64,000 bases of DNA. Origin: UBA2136 sp963974105. GTDB lineage: Bacteria; Pseudomonadota; Alphaproteobacteria; UBA2136. The stretch spans positions 1 through 64,000 of the forward strand of contig CAXBBG010000002.1 of NCBI GenBank assembly GCA_963974105.1, given 5' to 3'. The notes under the pieces are model-generated. The model saw nothing but the letters and a program-made list of their open reading frames with translations, ran no database searches and had not been told where the DNA came from. Position numbers and translations under genes: made by a program. Shown here piece by piece: positions 33,924-43,675 of the stretch (its first letter is position 1; every line of letters starts with the position of its first letter).

Positions 33924-35414
33924 CTATGTGCGAAATGCTTCTAATTGTTTTTGAACAATTTCAGATTCTTCACGTACACCAGCTGCCGCATTACCATTTG
34001 CTTCAATGTTCGTCGTCATCTCTTCCATGTTTGATGAGAACTCGTGCATGGTAGATGAAACCTCTTGAATGGCTGTTGATTGCTGTTCTAGTGCATGTGA
34101 AACATTCAAAATACTGTCGGACACGTGTTCGATAGATCCAGATATTTTTGTGAATGACGTATTTGTTTGGCTCACATTTTGTTGTAGTTCTGAAATGACT
34201 GATGTAATGCGCTGGGTTGATTCGTTTGTATTTGCAGCAAGTTTACGAACCTCGTCTGCTACCACAGCAAATCCACGCCCTGCATCACCTGCACGTGCGG
34301 CTTCAATGGCTGCGTTTAGGGCAAGTAGGTTAATTTGATCAGAAATATCTTCAATAACCTTGATAACTTCAACAATTTGGTCTGAGTTAGATTGTAATGT
34401 ACGCATGATTCGGTCTGACTCATCTGTTTCTGTTGATACGATGTCGATGTTTTGACGCGCATCTTGAGAAAGGGCGTTTATTTCATGAATGGTTGAGGAT
34501 GTTTCTTCAACAGCTGCAACAATTTGAGTGATAGAATCTTTTTGTTGATTGCTAAAATTGGTCATGCTTACAGAGCGTTGCCCCATTTCTTCAGCGGAAT
34601 TGTGCATGCTAGTTGATGCTGAGGTAATATTTGCAATTTGTGTTTTAAGATTTTGCACAAAAAGGTTGAATTGTGACGCAGCTTTACCAACTTCGTCTTC
34701 GCTTTCTATATATATTTCATATGTAAGGTCGTTTTTAGCGAGTGCATCTAGCCCCTTGGTCATTTCTTTAATTGTGCTTAATATGTTTTTGCTAATAATA
34801 ACGCCAAAAGCGGCTGTTGAAGCGGCTAAGAATATAAGTACGCTAATTAAGATATATACCGTGCGCATTAAAAATTTTTGTGTGTGTGTGGTGGCGAAGA
34901 TTAGATAGTCGTCAACCATTTTATCCATAGCAGCTGTTGGTGCGCGGTCAATACCAGACACAAGATTGTCAACACGGCTTGCAGAAGTTAAGTCGTCTTG
35001 TTTAAATTCTTTTAAGGCGTTTTTGTAGCTGCTGATCATATTTTTATAGTCAGTACGTAGATTTTTTATATCAGCAACCATGCTATCAAGGCCGTCTTCT
35101 ACAAAGGTTGCAGATAGCCCAGTAAGTGATTTGTCAATTGATGTGTAACGTTCTTCTACACGGCCCCAATGCTTGTCGAGTTGCTTTTTGTCTTGCCCAC
35201 GTAGTAAGGCGTTCTTCCATTCCTGCACTTGAATTTTAAATTCAACCTGAGTTGCGCGTGTTTTATCGATTACGGCACTGGTTTCATGTGTGTGCTCGCT
35301 TGATTGGTAGGTGGAATATATGCCAAAGCATGCCATAGAAATAAGGGCAAGGATAACAGATCCGCTATAAATTTTAAATTTATTGGCAATAGAGATTTTG
35401 TTAAGTATTTTCAT
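33924..35414 (-). CDS. Methyl-accepting chemotaxis protein
   Basis: A 496-residue transmembrane chemoreceptor. Membrane segments at about 17-35 and 182-206 bracket a ~145-residue helical periplasmic sensor domain (four-helix-bundle type, with QVEFKIQVQEWKNALLRG). A HAMP domain follows (207-260), then the cytoplasmic signalling hairpin with its tip at 361-393 (INLLALNAAIEAARAGDAGRGFAVVADEVRKLA), which docks CheA/CheW. There is no C-terminal CheR-docking pentapeptide (it ends EAFRT). Ligand unknown. No che genes are in the window. It is a single-gene unit with its own terminator. Confidence 0.94.
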   Translation of the reverse strand: MKILNKISIANKFKIYSGSVILALISMACFGIYSTYQSSEHTHETSAVIDKTRATQVEFKIQVQEWKNALLRGQDKKQLDKHWGRVEERYTSIDKSLTGLSATFVEDGLDSMVADIKNLRTDYKNMISSYKNALKEFKQDDLTSASRVDNLVSGIDRAPTAAMDKMVDDYLIFATTHTQKFLMRTVYILISVLIFLAASTAAFGVIISKNILSTIKEMTKGLDALAKNDLTYEIYIESEDEVGKAASQFNLFVQNLKTQIANITSASTSMHNSAEEMGQRSVSMTNFSNQQKDSITQIVAAVEETSSTIHEINALSQDARQNIDIVSTETDESDRIMRTLQSNSDQIVEVIKVIEDISDQINLLALNAAIEAARAGDAGRGFAVVADEVRKLAANTNESTQRITSVISELQQNVSQTNTSFTKISGSIEHVSDSILNVSHALEQQSTAIQEVSSTMHEFSSNMEEMTTNIEANGNAAAGVREESEIVQKQLEAFRT

Positions 35415-35640
35415 AAAAGGAAGGTCCTTATTTTTTTTTTAGAACTCATTATTTAATTCAGTATATAATTATTATAGTGTTATAGGAAGGTATTTTAAAT
35501 AGTTCTTTGTAGATAATTTTTTATGATGCATATTTTTGCGGGCTGTTTTTTTTCAATGGATATTGATAGTATTTTTGAATGAAATTCTTGCATGCCAAGA
35601 TTCTGGTATCGTTTGGGGTAAGATGAATTTTTTAGGAAAA

Positions 35641-35717
35641 TGGTGGCGATTCAGGGACTCGAACCCCGGACCTTTGGATTATGATTCCACTGCTCTAACC
35701 AACTGAGCTAAATCGCC
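35641..35717 (-). tRNA. tRNA-Met (anticodon CAT)
   Basis: A 77-nt minus-strand tRNA: acceptor GGCGATT/AATCGCC, discriminator A, encoded CCA, D stem GCTC/GAGC, loop ATCATAA. CAT can mean elongator Met or lysidine-modified Ile. The GGAATCATAATCC loop context resembles alphaproteobacterial elongator Met, but I cannot fully exclude tRNA-Ile2. The outermost anticodon-stem pair is a G-A mismatch. It is not an initiator, since the acceptor starts with a G-C pair. The 226 bp between it and the chemoreceptor gene show nothing I can name. Confidence 0.9.
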
Positions 35718-35816
35718 ATACATGTGTGCATAATACAAAGTTATTTTTTTCTGTCAAGCTTGGAAATGTCAATTTGTTAAAAAAATCGAAATAAGCCTGA
35801 AAAGGGTGCAATGTCG

Positions 35817-35844
35817 TTGACTTTTTACGCTCAACCTTTATGCT
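35817..35844 (+). promoter_or_regulatory. Candidate promoter of the proS-dnaE operon
   Basis: TTGACT at 35817-35822 and TATGCT at 35839-35844 with 16-bp spacing, 63 bp before proS. It is the best vegetative promoter in this gap. Confidence 0.45.
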
Positions 35845-35906
35845 ATAGGCTGTATATATCTTATATATAAATAGATTAAATTAAATATTATAGGAATCAT
35901 AGGCTT

Positions 35907-37145
35907 ATGCGTCTTTCACAGTACTTTCTGCCAACGCTGAAAGAAAACCCATCAGAGGCTCAAGTGCCTTCACATCGTTTAATGTTGCGTGCGGGAATGA
36001 TCCGCCAAGTAACAAGTGGGATGTATAACTGGTTACCGCTTGGTTTACGTGTTCTTAAAAAAGTTGAAAATATTGTACGTGAAGAAATGGACAAGGCAGG
36101 TGCTCAGGAAATTTTAATGCCAATGGTGCAACCTGCTGAGCTTTGGCAAGAAACAGGCCGTTGGGATAAAATGGACGCTGAGCTTTGCCGTATTCAAGAC
36201 CGCCATGGTCGTAACTTTTGCCTTGGACCAACACACGAAGAAATTGTAACGGACTTATACCGTAATAACATTCAAAGTTATAAACAATTACCTGTGATGT
36301 TGTATCAAATTCAAACAAAGTTTCGCGATGAAGTGCGCCCACGCTTTGGGTTGATGCGTGGACGTGAGTTTATGATGAAGGACTGTTACAGCTTTGATGT
36401 GAACCGTGAAGAAGCTTTGAAATCATACAACACAATGCGCTTAGCTTACCATGCTATTTTTAAGCGTCTTGGTTTAGACTTTCGTCAAGTATTAGCGGAT
36501 ACAGGTGCTATCGGTGGTAATTATTCACACGAGTTTCACGTTTTAGCTGAGACAGGTGAAGATGATTTATTGTTCGATCCAAATGGTGAATATGCAGTCA
36601 ACGTTGAAAAATATGATGAAGCGGAAGCGCCTTGCCCTAAAAATGAACTTGAACAAAAACGTGGTATTGAAGTTGGGCACATTTTCTTGCTTGAAGATGT
36701 TTATTCAAAACCTATGAATGCAACGGTTGCTCAAGCTGATGGTACTTCTGACCCTGTAACAATGGGTTGCTATGGTATTGGTGTTTCACGCGTTGTTGCT
36801 GCTGCTGTTGAACAAAATAATGACGAAAATGGTATTATATGGCCAGAACCAATGGCGCCATTTAAAGTTGGTATTATTAACATGCGTGCGGGTGATGAAG
36901 CGACGGTTGCAGCCTCTGAAAAATTATATAACGATTTAAACGCACAAGGGATTGAAACATTGCTTGATGATCGTGATGCTTCGGCTGGGCAAAAATTCAA
37001 TGAAATGGATTTAATTGGATTGCCTTGGCAGTGTGTGGTTGGACCTAAAGGCCTTGCAAAAGGGGTTATGGAGTGGAAAAACCGTAAAACAGGCGAAAAA
37101 TTAGAACTACCAATTGGTGAATTACCAAAAGCGTTGGTGCAGTAA
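35907..37145 (+). CDS. proS: Prolyl-tRNA synthetase (short alphaproteobacterial type)
   Basis: Attaches proline to tRNA-Pro. The 412-residue class II synthetase has MLRAGMIRQVTSGMYNWLPLGLRVLKKVE, the motif 2 region (TKFRDEVRPRFGLMRGREFMMKDCYSFD), the motif 3 MGCYGIGVSR and a C-terminal anticodon-binding domain (VGIINM...DDRDASAGQKFNEMDLIGLP). It lacks the large editing insertion of E. coli ProRS (572 residues), as is usual in alphaproteobacteria. The stop is immediately followed by the lolC/E start (TAAATG). First gene of the proS-lolC/E-lolD-dnaE unit. Confidence 0.96.
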   Translation: MRLSQYFLPTLKENPSEAQVPSHRLMLRAGMIRQVTSGMYNWLPLGLRVLKKVENIVREEMDKAGAQEILMPMVQPAELWQETGRWDKMDAELCRIQDRHGRNFCLGPTHEEIVTDLYRNNIQSYKQLPVMLYQIQTKFRDEVRPRFGLMRGREFMMKDCYSFDVNREEALKSYNTMRLAYHAIFKRLGLDFRQVLADTGAIGGNYSHEFHVLAETGEDDLLFDPNGEYAVNVEKYDEAEAPCPKNELEQKRGIEVGHIFLLEDVYSKPMNATVAQADGTSDPVTMGCYGIGVSRVVAAAVEQNNDENGIIWPEPMAPFKVGIINMRAGDEATVAASEKLYNDLNAQGIETLLDDRDASAGQKFNEMDLIGLPWQCVVGPKGLAKGVMEWKNRKTGEKLELPIGELPKALVQ

Positions 37146-38381
37146 ATGTCATTTCACAGAAGCGTAGCCCTTAGATATTTCCGTTCTCGTAAGGGCTTTG
37201 TTTCTGTGGTATCTGGTTTTTCATTGTTTGGTATTTTATTGGGTGTTGCAGCGCTTATTGTTGTGATGTCTGTTATGAATGGCTTTAGAAGTGAATTGAT
37301 GGGGCGTATTTTGGGTGTGAGTGGCCATGCTACAGCACAAGTGCCTTATGCTGATTTGGCTCAAGCTCAAACTATGGTGGTTAACTTGTCAAAATTGCCT
37401 GAGGTTCAATCGGCAGAAGTGTTTGTGCAAGGGCAGGCGCTTACGATGAACCGTGGGCGCGCGACAGGTGTACTTCTTCGCGGTATTGACGTTCAAAATA
37501 CCCATTCATATGTTAAAGATGCTGATAAAATTTTATCGGGCCGCTTAACAGACTTAGAAAAGCCAAACACGATTGCCATTGGTAAAGAATTAGCGCGTAC
37601 ACTTCAAGCGGGTGTGGGCAGTGTAATAACCCTTGTTTCTCCAAGTGGCTCTACCACACCATTTGGATTTATTCCACGCATGGTAAAGGTGCAAGTTGTT
37701 GCAGTTTTTGACGTGGGTATGCACATTTATAATAATGGTTGGGTTTATAGCTCTGTTTCAACGGCTCAAAAATTTTTACAACTCAACGACACCGTATCAG
37801 GTATTGATATTAAACTGCACGACCCGATGCAGGTTACACAAATAAAACCTACCTTGGTTGAAGCTTTGCAAAGTGAAGGCGCTTTTGTTATGTCGTGGAA
37901 GGACAGTAATAAACAATTCTTTGAAGCCTTAGAAGTTGAACGTGTTTCTATGTTTATTATTTTAACGCTTATTATTGTGGTGGCTGCTTTTAATATTATT
38001 ACAGGGCAGACAATGACTGTTAATGACAAACGAAGTGATATTGCTATTTTACGTACAATGGGCGCAAGGCGAAAAGATATTTTAAAAATATTTATTTTTG
38101 GTGGCTCTATGATTGGATTTTTAGGCACGTTTTTAGGTGTTATCTTCGGTGTGCTTATCGTTATGAACTTGCAAATGATTGTAACCATGCTTGAACAGGT
38201 TTTTGGTGTGGCCATTTTTAGTGGTGAAGTTTACTTTTTAGATAATCTACCTGCGGTTTTAAATGCCACAGACTTGTCTCTTATTGTGGGAATTAGTATA
38301 ACATTATCAATATTGGCGGCTGTTTATCCTGCTTGGCGCGCTGCAAAACTTGACCCTGTGGAGGTGTTGCGTAGTGAGTAA
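37146..38381 (+). CDS. lolC: Lipoprotein-releasing ABC permease LolC/LolE
   Basis: Inner-membrane half of the LolCDE machine that releases lipoproteins for outer-membrane transport. It is 411 residues: TM1 at about 22-45 (FSLFGILLGVAALIVVMSVMNGFRSEL, the family signature), a long periplasmic domain to about 265, and three C-terminal membrane segments ending WRAAKLDPVEVLRSE, the hallmark FtsX/LolC end. One permease gene is normal for alphaproteobacteria, where it may form homodimers; LolC versus LolE cannot be told. It overlaps lolD by 8 bp. Confidence 0.94.
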   Translation: MSFHRSVALRYFRSRKGFVSVVSGFSLFGILLGVAALIVVMSVMNGFRSELMGRILGVSGHATAQVPYADLAQAQTMVVNLSKLPEVQSAEVFVQGQALTMNRGRATGVLLRGIDVQNTHSYVKDADKILSGRLTDLEKPNTIAIGKELARTLQAGVGSVITLVSPSGSTTPFGFIPRMVKVQVVAVFDVGMHIYNNGWVYSSVSTAQKFLQLNDTVSGIDIKLHDPMQVTQIKPTLVEALQSEGAFVMSWKDSNKQFFEALEVERVSMFIILTLIIVVAAFNIITGQTMTVNDKRSDIAILRTMGARRKDILKIFIFGGSMIGFLGTFLGVIFGVLIVMNLQMIVTMLEQVFGVAIFSGEVYFLDNLPAVLNATDLSLIVGISITLSILAAVYPAWRAAKLDPVEVLRSE

Positions 38382-39045
38382 TATTTTAAAAGTAGAAAAC
38401 TTACATAAATCATTTATAAGCAATGCAGAAAAACTTTGTATTTTAGATGGTGTAAATTTAGAAATAAGTGCAGGTGAGCGCATTGCTATTATTGGTCAAA
38501 GCGGTAGTGGTAAGAGTACATTTTTACAAATCGCAGGTTTGCTAGACACGCCAACAGGTGGCGACGTTTTTATTGAAGGACATTCATGTGGTGCAATGAA
38601 AGATAGTGAGAAAACTCAAATACGTTCAAACACATTTGGGTTTGTTTATCAAAATAATCATTTATTACGTGACTTTACAGCGCTTGAAAATGTTTTAATG
38701 CCGGCACAAATTCAGGGTAAAATAACAAATGAACATACGGCGCGTGCGACGCACTTGTTAGAAGTTGTTGGTTTGAAGGATCGCATGAAGCATTTTCCAA
38801 GCGAGCTAAGTGGCGGTGAACAGCAGCGCGTTGCCATTGCCAGAGCGTTGATGAATAAGCCTAAGCTTTTGTTGGCGGATGAACCAACGGGTAACTTAGA
38901 CCCTGCAACAGCGCTTGAAGTGTCGCATCTATTTAATGACTTGGTTGAGCGTGAAAATATGGCGCTTCTATTGGTGACACATAATGAAGAGCTTGCTAAG
39001 TCGCTCGATAAAACTTACCACATGAAAAATGGGGTGCTTAGTTAA
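38374..39045 (+). CDS. lolD: Lipoprotein-releasing ABC ATPase LolD
   Basis: ATPase that powers LolC/E. The 223-residue product has Walker A GQSGSGKS, the Q loop (FVYQNNHLL), signature LSGGEQQRVAIARAL and Walker B LLLADEPTGNLDP, all intact. Start GTG 38374 is chosen because a strong GGAGG lies 9 nt upstream inside the lolC/E end and VSNILKVENLHKSF matches the family N-terminus; the frame is open further upstream from 38350. Overlap with lolC/E implies coupled translation. Confidence 0.95.
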   Translation: MSNILKVENLHKSFISNAEKLCILDGVNLEISAGERIAIIGQSGSGKSTFLQIAGLLDTPTGGDVFIEGHSCGAMKDSEKTQIRSNTFGFVYQNNHLLRDFTALENVLMPAQIQGKITNEHTARATHLLEVVGLKDRMKHFPSELSGGEQQRVAIARALMNKPKLLLADEPTGNLDPATALEVSHLFNDLVERENMALLLVTHNEELAKSLDKTYHMKNGVLS

Positions 39046-39048
39046 GTT

Positions 39049-42000
39049 ATGCCTGTAGATGTTTCAAAAGCGCAGTTTATACATTTAAATGCACATTCAA
39101 GCTATACACTTTTAGAAGGTGTGCCGTCGGTTAAGGCTTTAGCAAAAAAAGCTGCAGAATGTGGTATGCCAGCTTTAGGTATTGCCGATACAAATAATTT
39201 ATTTGGTTCTGTTGAGATTGGTGAAACTTTACCAAAATCCTGTGTTCAGCCTATTATTGGTTCACAGGTGAGCTTAACCATGAAGGAAATTGACACCGCG
39301 GGCATGGCTGATGAAACAGGGCTTGTAACGCTGTTTATTCAAAATGAAAAAGGTTGGCGTAACCTTACAAAAATTTCTTCAACGGCTTCTTGGAATGGCG
39401 ATGAAATTGGAACGCCTCAAATTTCTATCGATGAATTGGCTAAATATAACGAAGGCTTGATTTGTATTACCTCAAGCGCGCGTGAAGGTTACCTTGGTAA
39501 ACTTATCAATAAAGAGCAGCTAGATGATGCAGAGGCTTTTGTTTTAAAAATTGCTCAAATTTTTGATAATACGAGATTTTATATTGAACTACAGCGCCAT
39601 GGCATGGAAGAGGAAATTGTGGCAGAGCCTCATTTGTTGAATCTTGCTTATAAGCATGGCATTCCACTTGTAGCTACAAACGATATTCGTTATATCAACA
39701 AAGACCAAAGCGAAGCTTTTAATGTGATGCTTGGTATTGGTGACGGCACAACAGTTTCAAACCCTGCAAGGCGCAAATTTTCAAACGAGCATTACTTTAA
39801 AACAGCCGAAGAAATGTGCGCGCTTTTTAAGGACATTCCTGAAGCTATTACAAACACTATTAACATTGCAAGGCGTTGTTGTTACCAAGTACCGCTTGGC
39901 ACTTACTATATGCCGCAATGGCTTAAAGAAGATGGTGATACACGCACGGTTGATCAAATTTTGATTGACGAAAGTAACGATGGTTTAACCAAACGCTTAG
40001 ACATTTTTGTTTATCCAACCTGTAGTGATGACACCGAAAAGGCAGCTAAACTTAAAGAATATAATGACCGCTTAGAATATGAGCTGGGCATTATTATTAA
40101 AATGGGGTTCCCAGGCTATTTCCTTATTACTTCTGACTTTATTCGCTGGGCTAAAGAAAATAATATCCCTGTAGGGCCGGGGCGTGGTTCTGGTGCTGGT
40201 TCTCTTGTGGCGTGGTGTTTGGATATTACCGATGTTGACCCTATTCCTTTTGATCTTTATTTTGAACGTTTTCTAAACCCAGACCGTGTATCTATGCCCG
40301 ATTTTGATATCGACTTTTGCCGCGATAGGCGGAGTGAGGTTATTGATTATGTACGCCGTAAATATGGCAGTGACGCCGTATCACAAATTGTGACATTTGG
40401 TACACTTAAAGCCAAGGCATGTATCCGTGACGTGGGACGTGTGATGGAGATGCCTTATTCTCAAGTGAACCGTGTTGCGGCTTATGTGCCAGAAGGGCCA
40501 GGTAATTTTACCATTGAGTCGGTGATGGAAGATGATGAACGCTTGCGTGAGTTATATGAAGAAGATGAAGACGTTAAGGCTGTGCTTGATATTGCGATGA
40601 AGCTTGAAGGTTCTTACCGTCATACTTCTTTGCATGCTGCGGGGGTTATTATTGCAGACAGAGCCATTAATGAAATTTGCCCGCTTTACAAAGACCCTGC
40701 TTCACCTATGCCTGCCATTCAGCTTAATATGAATGTGTGTGAGCTTGCAGGGCTTGTTAAATTTGATTTTCTGGGGCTTAAAACTTTAACCGTTATTGAA
40801 ACGGCACTTAAATTTATCCGTGAACGTGGTGACGACCCAAAATATCACTTTAACATTAACCTTGTCCCGATGGACGACAAAAAAACTTTTGAACTGCTGA
40901 TGGCAGGGCACACTTGTGGTGTTTTTCAGGTTGAGTCGAAAGGGATGACTGACTTTTTGGTACGTATGGAGCCCGATAAATTTTCATACCTAAGTGACGT
41001 GGTTGCGCTTTACCGACCAGGCCCACTTGAGTCAGGTATGACAGATGACTTTATTGAATGCCGTCATGGTAGGCAGGAAGTTAAATACCCACATCCAGCG
41101 CTTGAACCTGTATTGAGTGAAACTTTTGGTGTACCTGTTTACCAAGAGCAGGTGATGCGTATGGCACAGGTTATGGCAGGTTACACCCTTGGTGGAGCGG
41201 ATGAATTACGCCGTGCAATGGGTAAGAAAAAAGTTTCTGAAATGGATAGACACCGCCTTATATTTTCTGATGGTGCTGAAAAAATTCACGGGCTTACCAA
41301 AGCTGAAGCGGACGCTATTTTTGATTTGATGGCCAACTTTGCGGGTTATGGTTTTAACAAGGCACACACAGTTGCTTATGGTTGGTTATCATATCAGACA
41401 GCTTATTTAAAAACACATTTCCCGCTTGAATTTATGGCGGCATCTATGACCCTTGACCGCGGTCAAAGTGATAAGATTTTGAAATTTAAACGTGAGCTAG
41501 AACGCATGAAAGTGCCTCTGCTTACACCTGACATAAATAAGTCGTGCTTTGAGTTTAGAGTAGAAGATGGGAATATACGTTTTGCTTTAACAGCCTTAAA
41601 AGGGTCGAGTGAAGAGGCGGTTAAATTTATTGAAAAAGAACGCTTTGAACATGGTGACTATAAAGACATTTTTGACTTTATGGAACGTATTCCGCCTGAA
41701 TTTATGAACCGTCGCCAGCTTGAAACAATGGCTAAAGGTGGCGCTTTTGATTGCTTTAATTTAGAGCGTTCCTCTGTGGTACATAATGCCGACGTTTTAT
41801 TGAATTATATGCAAACTTTCCACAAGGAAAAAAATAGTGATCAAATTGGTTTGTTTGGTGGCGCTACAGAAATAACACTAGAACGCCCAAGGCTTAGAGA
41901 TTGTAATAAATGGGATCCATTTGACCAATTGGAAAAAGAGCAGCAGGCCATTGGTTTTTATTTGTCATCGCACCCTTTAAATATTTATGACGAAGAGCTT

Positions 42001-42531
42001 AGAGGTAAGCGCGAGCTAAAAGAAGTAGCAAACTTACAAAGTCTTGCTATGGGCGGTTTGGGTAAAGCGAAGATTGCAGCTATTGTGCATGAAAAGCGTG
42101 AGCTTAAAACCAAGCGTGGCGACCGTATGGCTATTTTAAATATCAGCGATTCTTCTGGGCAAGAAGAGGTGGCGGTATTCCCGAAAGATTACATTAAGTA
42201 TGAAGAAACAATTGATAAAGGTCGCCCTTTGTTTATGACAATTTCACTTGGTGTGGATGGTGAACGCATTCGTATGAATGTGGAAAGCATGAGTGACCTA
42301 GAAAGTGGCTTAAGTAAAGCCAATGCATTGCATATTCGCCTAAATGATATGCAGGCTTTAGAGCCGCTAAAAGCCATTTGGGAAAAACAAGAACCAGGTA
42401 AAACAAAGTGTAAGTTAAGTTACCGTGCAAACAATGTGGGTGACGTGGTTGTAAGCCTAGGAAAACAAGTGCAGGCTGGTAAGCGTTTGATGTATCAATT
42501 AGAGTCTTTGGCTGGGGTAGAATTGCATTGA
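39049..42531 (+). CDS. dnaE: DNA polymerase III alpha subunit
   Basis: Replicative polymerase. The 1160-residue product is full length for DnaE: N-terminal PHP domain (FIHLNAHSSYTLLEGVPSVKALAKKA), palm catalytic motif PDFDIDF at about residues 415-421, GPGRGSGAGSLVAW, helix-hairpin-helix region, and C-terminal OB domain (KIAAIVHEKRELKTKRGDRMAIL). The ending LFGG near residue 944 precedes the OB domain. The gene is the last of the proS operon, ATG 39049 lying 3 bp after the lolD stop. No clear terminator is seen in the 124 bp that follow. Confidence 0.97.
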   Translation: MPVDVSKAQFIHLNAHSSYTLLEGVPSVKALAKKAAECGMPALGIADTNNLFGSVEIGETLPKSCVQPIIGSQVSLTMKEIDTAGMADETGLVTLFIQNEKGWRNLTKISSTASWNGDEIGTPQISIDELAKYNEGLICITSSAREGYLGKLINKEQLDDAEAFVLKIAQIFDNTRFYIELQRHGMEEEIVAEPHLLNLAYKHGIPLVATNDIRYINKDQSEAFNVMLGIGDGTTVSNPARRKFSNEHYFKTAEEMCALFKDIPEAITNTINIARRCCYQVPLGTYYMPQWLKEDGDTRTVDQILIDESNDGLTKRLDIFVYPTCSDDTEKAAKLKEYNDRLEYELGIIIKMGFPGYFLITSDFIRWAKENNIPVGPGRGSGAGSLVAWCLDITDVDPIPFDLYFERFLNPDRVSMPDFDIDFCRDRRSEVIDYVRRKYGSDAVSQIVTFGTLKAKACIRDVGRVMEMPYSQVNRVAAYVPEGPGNFTIESVMEDDERLRELYEEDEDVKAVLDIAMKLEGSYRHTSLHAAGVIIADRAINEICPLYKDPASPMPAIQLNMNVCELAGLVKFDFLGLKTLTVIETALKFIRERGDDPKYHFNINLVPMDDKKTFELLMAGHTCGVFQVESKGMTDFLVRMEPDKFSYLSDVVALYRPGPLESGMTDDFIECRHGRQEVKYPHPALEPVLSETFGVPVYQEQVMRMAQVMAGYTLGGADELRRAMGKKKVSEMDRHRLIFSDGAEKIHGLTKAEADAIFDLMANFAGYGFNKAHTVAYGWLSYQTAYLKTHFPLEFMAASMTLDRGQSDKILKFKRELERMKVPLLTPDINKSCFEFRVEDGNIRFALTALKGSSEEAVKFIEKERFEHGDYKDIFDFMERIPPEFMNRRQLETMAKGGAFDCFNLERSSVVHNADVLLNYMQTFHKEKNSDQIGLFGGATEITLERPRLRDCNKWDPFDQLEKEQQAIGFYLSSHPLNIYDEELRGKRELKEVANLQSLAMGGLGKAKIAAIVHEKRELKTKRGDRMAILNISDSSGQEEVAVFPKDYIKYEETIDKGRPLFMTISLGVDGERIRMNVESMSDLESGLSKANALHIRLNDMQALEPLKAIWEKQEPGKTKCKLSYRANNVGDVVVSLGKQVQAGKRLMYQLESLAGVELH

Positions 42532-42655
42532 TATACGCTCTTTCGTATAAATCCATCGTTCAATTTCATTTAAGGCTTGATAAGTGGCGTGTATACACAT
42601 ACAATAAGTGTATTAAGTAAACACATTTCCTTTTTTCACTTTGGAGGGGCTTTAT

Positions 42656-43087
42656 ATGGCCGCTAAAAAATCTAAAAAACATCAAATGACTTTAACTCAG
42701 TTTGAAAGTCTGATGAACAAAAACGCAAATCATATGCCTAGCGATGCTTTGGCAGTTTGTAAAAAAGCAATCGAGCATTTTAAAGCAAATGGCATGCCTG
42801 TTGATACATCCTACAGTTTGTTTCGTATTGAAGCTGATAACGAGGCCGATTTAGATGCTAAACTTTTATTGGCAACGGCACCATATGTAAAAATGTTAAT
42901 GGAACGTGGTATGAACGAAAAGCAATATGCACAAAAAGTTGATGCGATCGTGACGGCTGTTGCAAAGGCAAAAGAAATGATCGAAGATCCTACTTTGCCC
43001 CTTACTGTTAAGGTAAGTGGCGGTAAAAAGGACAAGGCACGTGACCGTGCTTTAAAAAATCATGAAATGAACTTTAAGAAAAAGTAA
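42656..43087 (+). CDS. Small lysine-rich protein of unknown function
   Basis: I recognise no family. The 143-residue product has basic ends (MAAKKSKKHQ, and a C-terminal GGKKDKARDRALKNHEMNFKKK) and a helical middle with ALAVCKKAIEHFKANGMPV. Codon use matches its neighbours. The start ATG 42656 has a strong GGAGGGG at 42643-42649; the frame is open from 42641 without need. A terminator follows, so it is a separate monocistronic gene. Nucleic-acid binding is possible from the charge, but only inference. Confidence 0.75.
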   Translation: MAAKKSKKHQMTLTQFESLMNKNANHMPSDALAVCKKAIEHFKANGMPVDTSYSLFRIEADNEADLDAKLLLATAPYVKMLMERGMNEKQYAQKVDAIVTAVAKAKEMIEDPTLPLTVKVSGGKKDKARDRALKNHEMNFKKK

Positions 43088-43113
43088 ATCTCATGCTTAA
43101 TAGTCTGATAACG

Positions 43114-43147
43114 AAAAAAAACCTCTCATGTTGAGAGGTTTTTTTTA
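43114..43147. terminator. Bidirectional intrinsic terminator
   Basis: ACCTCTCA (43121-43128) pairs with TGAGAGGT (43132-43139) around TGT, with A and T runs on either side. It ends both the rightward gene at 42656 and the leftward gene at 43165. Confidence 0.9.
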
Positions 43148-43164
43148 TGTAGCGATGTGCCATG

Positions 43165-43533
43165 CTAGATATTTAGATCAATCTCGGCATCTAGGCTTAA
43201 ATTTTCTTCTGAAAAGTCTTTTTGAAGACGGTCTTTTTGTTGCTCTCGTAAGTAAGTTACGTATTCTTCGCGTCTGGTCTTTAATTCTTCTTCACTTAAA
43301 GGGGTGTTGAAGGCTTCTAATTGTTCTTCGTCCATATCTACAGTTTGTCCTGTGACGCCGTCACGTTTTACAGTAAACCCTGTTTGTGTGTTGTAGGCGT
43401 AATAGTAACCGTCTTTGTCGGTGCGGGTTTGTAGCTCGTGCTTGTTTTTCTGAGTATGTGAAAAAGACTCTTTAAACTCCTCTTGAGTTCTGTGAATCAG
43501 TTTTTTGTCGTCGCCGAAATGTAAAGTTGACAC
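43165..43533 (-). CDS. Small acidic protein of unknown function
   Basis: I recognise no family. The 122-residue product is highly charged and mostly helical, with a short YYYAYNTQTGFTVKRDGVTGQTVDMD segment that looks like a beta hairpin or WW-like turn, then a long Glu/Lys-rich helix (SEEELKTRREEYVTYLREQQKDR). No signal or membrane segment. ATG 43533 is the only sensible start. It is a single gene sharing a terminator with the gene at 42656. Confidence 0.72.
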   Translation of the reverse strand: MSTLHFGDDKKLIHRTQEEFKESFSHTQKNKHELQTRTDKDGYYYAYNTQTGFTVKRDGVTGQTVDMDEEQLEAFNTPLSEEELKTRREEYVTYLREQQKDRLQKDFSEENLSLDAEIDLNI

Positions 43534-43639
43534 TATATATACCTAGCTTTTATTAATTTATATTAAGTTTATATGGTTATTATTTATTCATATTCAAGTG
43601 TTTTATTAGCATACGGCTATAATTTGTTGTTATAACCAT

Positions 43640-43675
43640 AAAAAAGAACCACTTTTCTCTGGGTAAAAGTGGTTC
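43640..43675 (-). terminator. Orphan leftward intrinsic terminator
   Basis: GAACCACTTTT (43646-43656) pairs over 11 bp with AAAAGTGGTTC (43665-43675). On the minus strand the stem is followed by TTTTTT. The nearest leftward gene (MscS) has its own terminator at 44043-44080, so this hairpin serves another transcript. Confidence 0.8.

Noticed and set aside
35641..35717. Initiator tRNA-fMet
   Set aside because: The first acceptor pair is G-C and the anticodon stem lacks the three G-C pairs of initiators; elongator Met (or Ile2) fits better.
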